Shown here: positions 1 through 9,900 of the stretch, one piece after another
Layout of the letters: each line of letters begins with the position of its first letter
How positions within the stretch are numbered: the stretch's first letter is position 1
Source: Cruorifilaria tuberocauda
Taxonomy: Eukaryota > Nematoda > Chromadorea > Rhabditida > Onchocercidae
Length of the DNA stretch: 30,125 bases
Assembly (NCBI GenBank): GCA_013365365.1
Contig: JABVXU010000627.1
Location: forward strand, 1 to 30,125
Reading direction: 5' to 3'
Program-made: the position numbers and the translations under genes
The notes under the pieces: model-generated
Seen by the model: only the letters and a program-made list of their open reading frames with translations
Database searches by the model: none
Told to the model about the DNA's origin: nothing

Positions 1-926
1 TTCTTTTTCCAATTTTATTTTCATCGAATTATATAATTTTACTTTTTCCTTTTTCTTTATTATATAAATTAAACAAAAAATTCTCATCATTCTTTATCAT
101 TATCGTTATCATTTTTCTGTTACCATTATCAACACGAGTTCATAAATCAATTAAAGTCTATGCGTGTGTGTGTGGGAAGTACGTGTGTATGTGTGTGGGA
201 CGTACGTGTGTATGTGAATATATGTGTGTATGTTTGTGTATATATGAACAGATGTATATTTGTGTGTATGTGTGTGTTTTTTTAATGTGTATAGTCGAGA
301 AATGAAGTGATATTAACACGTGATTGACGGAAAGATAGACAGACAACGTTGCTACGAGTTACAGACAACGTTACAGTGAACTGTAATTTGCTATGATAAG
401 CAATAACGCCATATACTTGTCATATATGATAAAGTTATCAAATCTTTGTTTTTTGTATTTTTTCGGCAAGTTTTTACAAAGTTTTAAAATGATAATTCAT
501 ACTAAATTTAATCAACGGTAGGATTAATTAATTAATCAAGTAAGCTATGCGGAGATTATACTGCTTCGTCATTATCAGTTACGATATTTAAGAGTTTCCT
601 AATTTATTTTTAATTTCATATATATATATATATTTTTTTTTTCTTTTTATTAATACTTTTTACTTTTTTACCTATTTTTATTTATAACTTACGTTTAACA
701 TTTTTACTGCGTTTTTTTTTTCAAATTCTATTTTCTTCCTTTCTAATTATTTTAGAATGTAAGAAACAACGAGGATATTGTTGTTGTTGTTGTTGGAACT
801 ATTGCTAGTAATAACATTGATTATAATGATTAGTGATAATTTAGAGTATTATTTGTCGAAGAAATTTCGACCAGACGTTAACAATCAAACGAACCATCCA
901 GAGGATCATTTTTAAACGGATGGTTG
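1..926. other. Upstream region of the P4-ATPase gene, no gene seen
   Basis: No coding exon is supported here. The stretch is AT-rich, with a TG-rich microsatellite at about 161-276, a (TTG)6 run at about 778-796, TA and T runs, and an E-box-containing 10-mer AACACGTGAT at 315-324. It probably holds the promoter and 5' UTR of the flippase gene that starts at 927. I could not identify a convincing trans-splice acceptor close to that start. Confidence 0.5.
161..276. repeat. TG-rich microsatellite with a short tandem duplication
   Basis: The run of TG/TATG includes a roughly 25-bp near-tandem duplication around GTGTGTGGGA/GTACGTGTG (about 165-215). The His/Thr-rich open frame read on the minus strand across it is a by-product of the CA repeat and is not a gene. 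Confidence 0.8.
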
Positions 927-3900
927 ATGTCTTTTGTTCGGTTATTTTGCCGTAGTTCAAGAAATTTGGGAAGGAAACATGATCAAAGGAGAAGTAATCA
1001 ATTTACGTCATCCAATCAGGAACGGATTTTACGAGCAAATGATCGTGAATTTAATGAACAATTCAAATATGCTGTTAGCATTTTATTAATATAATTTGTT
1101 TTAATGAAATTATGAAATTTTTTAATTTTATTTTTAGAAAAAGAAAAAAAAAATAATTTATCACTGTAATTCTTTTTTATTTTTTTCGAAGTTATTGGAT
1201 TATATAATTTTGGAAAAACATATTAAATCAAATAATGATGTTGTTCCGAAATTTGCTTATATTTTCTCTTCGTTATTTTTTTTTCAGGATAATTATATTA
1301 GAACGTCGAAATACAATCTTATCACGTTTGTTCCGCTTAATTTACTGGAACAATTTCAACGTCTTGCCAATTTTTATTTTTTAATGTTAATGTTTTTACA
1401 AGTATGTTACTTAATATTTATAATAGTATGTTACTTACGTGTTATTTAATGTAAGTATGTCATTGATAAAGTTTTTATCATTTCTTTTACTTTTTTTTTT
1501 TACCGACTAATTTTAATTTTTACTCATTAAACATTTCAATTAATTTACAGATCATAGTAGCACGTAATACATATCAAAGATATAGTTTTCATGATAATAT
1601 ATGTATCAATTATTTTAATTCAACATTTTCATTACAGCTTATACCATGGATTAGCTCAATAGCATGGTACTCAACTGCCATTCCATTATTTGTTGTGCTC
1701 ACATTCAGTGCTGCAAAAGATGCATATGATGATATCGTTAGTTATTCGATTTCAAATATATTCTTATCATTAAACCAAAAAGAAAGAAAGATTTAACAAA
1801 AGATTACTTTTAACAATAGATTATTATCACTATTATCAATTTAATCAAAGACATCAAAGTGATAATCAAGTAAATGCAAAATATTGTTACTGCTATTAAT
1901 TTAAGTAAGAATATCAAAGTTATAATCAAGTAAATCCAAAAAGAAAGAAAGATTTAACAAAAGATTACTTTTAACAATAGATTATTATCACTATTATCAA
2001 TTTAAGCAAAGACATCAAAGCGACAATCAAGTAAATAATCGAATTTCGTATGTCGTTCGAGATGGTCAATTAGTTGCGGAAAAATGGATGAATGTTAAAG
2101 TTGGTGATATAATACGTATGGAAAATGATCAATTTGTTGCGGTATATATATAGTATTTTTATTTTAATCAAGGAGAAAAAAAAATGATAAATTATTGATC
2201 TGTTCGCATATTTCAATATTTGAATTGTATTTAAATTTAAAAAGTGATTTAAATTAATTTTAATTTTAAAAAATATTTGAATTTGATGATAAAATTAGGA
2301 TAATAGGTGTATTGCAAACTATTTTCAATATTTTTATGGAATGAAAGAATGATGAATGTAATCGTTTCATTTTTCTTTTTTTTTTTTTTAAAAACTTTGA
2401 GTTATATTTCAGTATTTGAAAATTTTTAAAGATTTCTTTTTTCAGGCTGATTTACTTTTGTTATCATCCTCTGAGCCTCATGGCTTATGTTATATCGAGA
2501 CATCTGAACTTGATGGTGAAACAAATTTAAAAGTTCGTCAAGCTTTACCGGAAACATTTGTTATGGGAGATAAATTACTGCAAATGAGTGAATTTAGAGG
2601 TGTGGTTCTTTCCAATTCTCAAATTATTTCTATTACTGGAAAAATTGGTTGATTTTTAGAGATTTAATTGCAAATTTATTTAAATTATTCTGCTTTTTCG
2701 TTTTTCACTGTAAACAGTATTTACACGTTTACGGTTACGTTACGGTTAAGTTACGATCCGGTAACGGTTGGCTTACGGTTAGGTCACGATCCGGTTATGG
2801 TTAGATTATGGTCACGCTACGGTTGCGTTACGGTTAGGTTATGGTCACGCTACGGTTGCGTTACGGTTAGGTCATGGTCACGTTACGGTTAGGTCATGGT
2901 CACGTTACGGTTACGTTACGGTTAGGTCATGGTCACGTTACGGTTGCGTTACGGTTAGGTTATGGTCACGTTACGGTTGCGTTACGGTTAGGTTATGGTC
3001 ACGTTACGGTTGCGTTACGGTTAGACCACGGTCACGTTACGGTTGCGTTACGGTCGCGATCACGCTCGCGCTCACGGTCGCGGTCACGGTCACGGCTAGT
3101 AATACCAATTAGAAATTGATGGAATACAAAGGAAAATTTTGATTTAGATTGGTTTGTTTAATTTAGAGATTAGTTCTTTCGAATTTTCAAATTATCTGTA
3201 TGTCTAGGAAAATTGATTATTTCATTATAACAATTATCAGTAAAGCTTATTGTTTGCGTATTAAAAGTATTAGACATAAATAATTCTTTATGCATATATT
3301 GACTGTCTTTTAAATATAATATCGATTGTTTCAGGACAAATTCATTGTGAAATACCAAATAATAAATTGAATCAATTTGAGGGAAGATTACATTATGGTG
3401 GTAATATTTTGCCGCTTGATAACGGTAAAACACTACTGAGAGGTTGTGTATTACGAAATACTCGTTGGTGTTATGGTGTGGTAATATTTGCTGGTAATTT
3501 TACTCAAGATATCTTCTTCATTTATTTATTGAATTAATAATTAATAAATATTTTTAAAGGTATGAAATTTAATTATTAAATATTTCGAGCAATTTTTAGG
3601 TAAAGATACGAAATTAATGATGAACAGTGGAAAAACAACATTTAAACGAACAAGTTTGGATAACTTTCTCAATATTCTAATAATGGGTGTAAGTTTATCT
3701 TACCTTTGCTTAATTCAATAATTTATAATTATTACGCTAAAATAACTTTTAGCAAAATTCTTTTCATTTGATTTTTAAATTAAAATAATATTGATTAAAA
3801 TGATTATTTGTGGTATTAAAGTTTACAGAAGAATAAAATTTTGTTTCATAAACAATAATTTATTGTAAAGATTTATTTATTGAAAGATTGATGAATGACA

Positions 3901-6900
3901 ATATATAACAATTGATAATGCCAATAAAAGGATGATTGATGATTGATTATTGATAAGAAATTATGGGATATCATACTTTTCCACTATATTTCCTACTAAT
4001 TGATCGTTACAAGGAATCATTTAGACATGAGAATAAGTCACTGATAAACGAAAAACGTAGATCAGTATAGTAGGTAAATGATAGAATGACACGTAGATAT
4101 ACGTAGACATCAGTGAAATGAATGAAATATCACGTAAAATACAGCACGCTAACGGATGAATCACGTAGATGTACAACAGATAATACAAATGGTTAAGCAA
4201 CTTTGTGTTATCCTTTGGGGAGCAAGAGAGAGTCGATGGGAAAAAGGGAATTTGATTGATGCTATTGATACTACACATAAAAATCAATAATACGAAAATA
4301 GTTGATTTTATATCATGAAATCTCTTCGAGTTTTATCAATGATTGTATTTACTCTAATTAATTTGTTAACTTTTAGATAGTTGTATTTTTGATAGCAATG
4401 TGTCTTATTTGTACGATACTAAGTGGAATTCGAGAATGGACTTTTGAACGTCATTTTGCTATTTATTTAAATTTGGATAGCTCAATTATTCCAAGTCATA
4501 TAAAACAATCATCGGGACATATTTTCATTTTATCATTTCTCATGTTTTTTTCATATCTTATCTTGCTCAATACTGTTGTGCCTATTTCACTTTATGTAAG
4601 GTAAGTATTTTTTTTTCTTAATTTGTTTCAATTTTATTATTTTTATTACTTGTTGAATTATTTTTAAATTAATAGAGTTTGGAAGATATCAATCTATTTT
4701 ATTCTTATAGTATACGAAAATTGTTGCATAAATTTTTCATTTTCATTATTTTATAGATTATTTGTTGAAAATTCAGATTTAATTATAAACAATATTTTAT
4801 CTAATTTAATGTTTGCATTCGTTATTTAATTGATTATTTGAAAATATTTTGAAAATTATATTATTCTTTGATTTTGGAATATTGCAGTGTTGAAATAATA
4901 CGATTTGTTCATTCAATGTGGATTAATTTTGATACTGAAATGTATTACGAAAAGGTATTTTAAATCATTCTTAATTAAGTTATACCTTGTATTTTTTGTT
5001 ACAGTTTAAATATCAGTCACAATTTCATATATTTAACATCTTCCTTTCTTTTTTTTCAGGGTGATATTGCTGCATGTGCTCGTACTACAATGTTAAACGA
5101 AGAATTAGGCCAAGTTCAATATATATTCAGCGATAAAACCGGAACTTTGACGCAAAATTCAATGGTATTTAGGAAGTGTTCGATTAATGGACGTAGTTAC
5201 GGTGATATATATGATGCTAATGGCGAAGTAATTGATGTGACAGAGGTTTGACTTTTATGGAATTTAATTATACATTAGCTAAAATTTCATCATTTGATAA
5301 CGAATAATAATAGTTTGAGGTAAAATGCTATTACTTATTACATTTCATTATATTTGCAATTGAGTATTTTTAGATTTTCGATCAAGTTTTCTTCCAATTA
5401 TGATGAATTAAAAGATACAATCAAGTCATTGTGTTAGTTAAAAAAAGTCAAATTCTCTCGGTGAAATATTAATTAGCATAAGTAATATACAAGACAATGC
5501 TTCATGCATTGTAATGCATGTTTAGTTAGGATTTAATTCTTTAAAATTAGGATTTATTAAACATTGTTTGTAATAAATTTACTCTACCAGTATTGGTAGC
5601 AATGAATTATTTGTTGCTTGAAGAAGACACCGACGATTGATTTCTCGAAAAATCATTGGTTTGAGCCAAATTTCAAATTCTATGACAAAAGATTATTAAA
5701 AGATACAACTAGAGGACTTTACGAGGTAATAAGTTATCTTTTTTCTCATTATTTGTTTATAATTGAAATTTTACAAATTATATGTTTTATTTGTTGTGAT
5801 TCACCATTTCACAATTTGCTTGAATCAGGTTCTGACGAATCAATCTGTTATAATTAACATTATTCAGGTAGCAGAATTTTGGCGACTTTTGGCTCTTTGT
5901 CATACTTCTATGCCGGAACAGAGAAACGGTCGCTTAGAATATCAAGCACAAAGTCCGGATGAAGCTGCTCTTACATGTGCGGCACGGAATTTCGGATATG
6001 TTTTTAAATCCCGTACGGCTCAAACGATCACACTGGAAGTAGCTGGTTCCGAAGAGGTCTTTTTTTAATATTTATGGAATGAATTATTAAAAAAACACCA
6101 TTTCATGATACTTATTCAGGTAGCAGAATTTTGGCGATATAATGCTGTCGGACAAGCAAGTAAATAATTAAATTGCTGTAAAAAGAACGTTTTTTAAGGT
6201 ATATGATTTATTGGCAATCCTTGATTTCAATAACGTTAGGAAACGAATGTCAGTGATTGTACGGAATCCTTTGGGTGAATTAATACTTTATTGCAAAGGA
6301 GCAGATACAATTATACTTGATAGGTTCGAATTTTTCAATTTTAATTAATTTTTCCTTTGAATATTAATTAATAGTATCGATTTAATTTCACACCAAAATT
6401 ATAGAAAATGTACTGAATTGTTCAGCATTCAGGATATCACCCGATACGGCACCATCACTGAAAAATGCAACAATTCAACATCTCGATAAATTTGCTGCTG
6501 ATGGCTTTCGAACATTATGCTTAGCTTATAAGAAAATTAGCATTGATATTTTTCACAAATGGCGTGTTAGTTTTATATTAAGTTTGAATTTTGGTTTCGA
6601 TCAATGTTATTTATTCGTTGAGAAATTCCGAAAAATAGTATTGAAATTTTCCCGTAATAAACTTTTACTTTGATATATGTAAACGTTTGTTTTAATTATT
6701 ACTGTTACAGAAACGGCAAAAAGAAGCAATAACTTCATTAACGAATCGTCAAGAGCAGTTAGATCTAATTTATGATGAGTTAGAACAAAATATGACACTT
6801 CTGGGGGCTACAGCAATTGAAGATAAGCTGCAGGACGGTGTTCCGGATACCATAGCAGAACTTTCTCGTGCTAACATTAAAATTTGGATTTTGACAGGTG

Positions 6901-9900
6901 ATAAACAGGTGCGGTAATTTTAACGACCATTATTGTATTTATATTATGAAGATTGAAAAATAATGTTTGGTATATTTATGTGTTGTGTTTCAGGAAACGG
7001 CAATCAATATCGGTTATTCATGCAATTTGTTAACGGAAAATCTTCGTGAAGTCTTCATTATTGATGGTGAGACAGAACGTGAAGTTGAAGTACAACTGAA
7101 AGATGTACGACGACGAATTGAACAAACGCTTGGGACGGTAAATATTTCATTTAAATTGATAGCACAGTTGTTTCTGTTTGATCTTTCACCCTCGTTTTTT
7201 TTATCCTCATATAAAAGAAACGGACAAGTACAAATGCATGTGGGATTTTCTTTTTTTTACATTTTTACTGCTCAAAAAAGAAAAATTAAAAAGAAAGGAA
7301 ACGAAACACGATATGACAAATTAAATCCCGAACGGAAATTCTCCGAGAATATTTTCAAAAATGATTATTATGAAAAAAAAAATGAAATTACGATCAGTAG
7401 GATGAAAGATCATAACTGCTAATGGAATGATAGTGGTCATCCTGGTATTCCAGGAGAAAAAAATAAAAAAAAAGATTCTGGAATAAAAACGGTATTGTTA
7501 CATTTTGAAGCCGTCGTCCATGAAAACAAGTGCTGTTATGAAATATATTCAACAAATAATAATCAGTGTGGAAGAGGCTGAAAAGAATGAATGTAAATTG
7601 GATGAGCGATTTCACAAAACGAATTCCTTATACAGCAGGGATGACTTCTGTTCGGTTTGTGCAAATAATACCTACTGAAAGGTGTTCCAATAAATGCTGA
7701 TAGGGTGTACGACTAGGTAATAATATGTCAACTTAACTTACACTGCTTTGTCAACTGATTTCATCACTTAATCAATCTGCTGCAATTAAAATTCTCCTTA
7801 ATTTCACTAATCAATTGGCTGTTCTTGTCTTATAGCGTCTAATTATCTTTTAATAACAATTATAGGTTTTCAAAATTTGGAATGCATTTATGCTAAATAT
7901 GAAGGCATCCTACATTTTCTTAATTTGTGTTTGTTATGATTTCATCTCCGTTTTACTCTATATTTCTTTTTCTGGACTTCTTTTTGCTCCATAATACTCT
8001 CTAATTACTCTTTATTTCATTTATTATATTAGTAGTTACAGGTACAACAATATGTGGATGTACGACATATAAAAAAATGAATAAATACCAAATGAATATG
8101 CAATTAAATTGTTTAAGAGCTTAAGGTTTTTTAGTATAGCTTTATCAAATTTGATAGTTAATTCACTAGGAAAAAAATTTTAAATAAATGTAAGGACAAC
8201 TAAAAAGTAATTCATAGTTGCTTGCTTGTCACATGGCAATTTATTCTTATAGATAGCACGAATTTATACTGTTTTAAAATTGTCTCTTAAATTTATGATA
8301 CTGTTTATTTTCATTGATTATCGAGGATTCTTAATGTTATCCTGAAAAATTAATCAAACGAAGTACGAAAGTGAAATTCAGGAACTCGCTGATTTTCCTA
8401 TCGCATTTTTTCTGACTGATTTTCCATCTGCAGTATCATATGCTACTAACCATTGATTTTGCTGCTAAAAATTTGTTGATTGGAATTACATGAATTCATT
8501 AAATTACGAATTTCAGGATGCTTTATTAGATGATGGAAAACTTGCTTCTCAATATGCCAGTGATACTATCTCAGATAGTAATCTGCGATTTGATGATACC
8601 AAAAATGTGTCTTCCGTTCGTGGTAAATGGTTTCAGTAACTTTTGACATTACTTTTTTGTTTGTGCTAATAGCATTAGAATAGAATACATGAACAGAATA
8701 TAGGTTTTATAAATGTATTCTACGTAATACGTTATGTGAAGTGAATAATATAGAAGTTCATAAATTAACCTTTTTTTTAACCAAATAATTTTTATAGAAT
8801 TCATTTTTGGAATTAAAATGGAATATATTTCTTTTTTCAGATAATAAGAAGAAAGTTCAATACCAGCTTGGATCTGATGAATGGAAAAATTTAGAAGGGT
8901 ATGCATTGGTTGTTAATGGACCATCGCTAACATATGCGTTGAGAAGAAAGCTGGAAAGGACATTTCTGGATATCGGATGCTTATGTCGTGTAAGTATCAG
9001 CTAAATTCTTTAAAAAAAAGAAAAACATTTGATGTTCATATTCATATCGTTTCAGAAAGCATCAGGTTGTTAATTTCATGCAAAGGCACAAAATAGTTTC
9101 TCTTTGCAGGCAGTAGTTTGTTGTCGTGTTACACCTCTCCAAAAAGCAATGGTTGTTGATTTGGTGAAAAGGAACAAGAAAGCGGTAACATTAGCTGTTG
9201 GCGATGGTGCAAACGATGTGTCGATGATTAAAACGGCACATATTGGAGTTGGAATTTCAGGTTATCTTCAGATTTGAATAATGGAAACAATTCAGTTGTT
9301 AGTCATAGGGATTTTCGAATTTAGAACAATGGAACTGATTAGTTAGAAAGACCCATTTTCGTATATAAGCTGCTTAATCCAGTACGAAGCTGCTGATTAG
9401 GGAAATAATCATTTGCTATTTAGTTTTTCTCTTTCAAATCAAAACACTTCTGAAACAAATTCCGAAGGGGATCGAAAGAAGTTTAGATTTGAAAGGACAT
9501 CTGAAAAGTTATACTTGAATTTTCAGGACAAGAAGGTATGCAAGCTGTTTTAGCATCTGACTACAGTATCGGGCAGTTTCGTTATCTAAAAAGACTTTTG
9601 CTTGTGCATGGCCGTTGGTCCTATTTTAGGATAACAAAATTCTTGCGATACTTTTTCTACAAGAATTTTGCTTTTACACTCACTCATTTTTGGTATTCAT
9701 TTTTCTGTGGATATTCTGCACAGGTAGTGTTTAATTTAATTTAAACAAGAATATTTTGTTTGTCAGAATCTTGATACAAAAATACAAAATTTAAAGCTTT
9801 AAAGCATCTGTCAAATTTATTTTAAAGAAATTTAAATCACTGGAAGAGCGTAGTTTCAAATTGATTGAGGATATAAAATAATTACTTTTACCTCTTATCT

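Noticed and set aside
158..346. His/Thr-rich minus-strand open frame
   Set aside because: It is a translation of the TG/CA microsatellite.
2723..3100. Interstitial telomere (nematode TTAGGC) array
   Set aside because: GGTTAGG cores occur, but the period is 11/33 bp and TTAGGC hexamers are not tandem.
2668..3119. Repeat-protein genes encoding 11-residue repeats
   Set aside because: The frames stay open only because the minisatellite unit is a multiple of three; there is no in-frame link to flanking exons.
6967..7422. 151-codon plus-strand open frame
   Set aside because: Only 6994-7137 is exon 16 of the flippase; the rest is read-through into intron 16 and becomes Lys/Phe/Asn-rich low-complexity sequence.
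7431..7460. Collagen-like Gly-X-Y coding (GHPGIPGEK)
   Set aside because: Only about three triplets in one frame within an intron; too short and followed by unrelated sequence.
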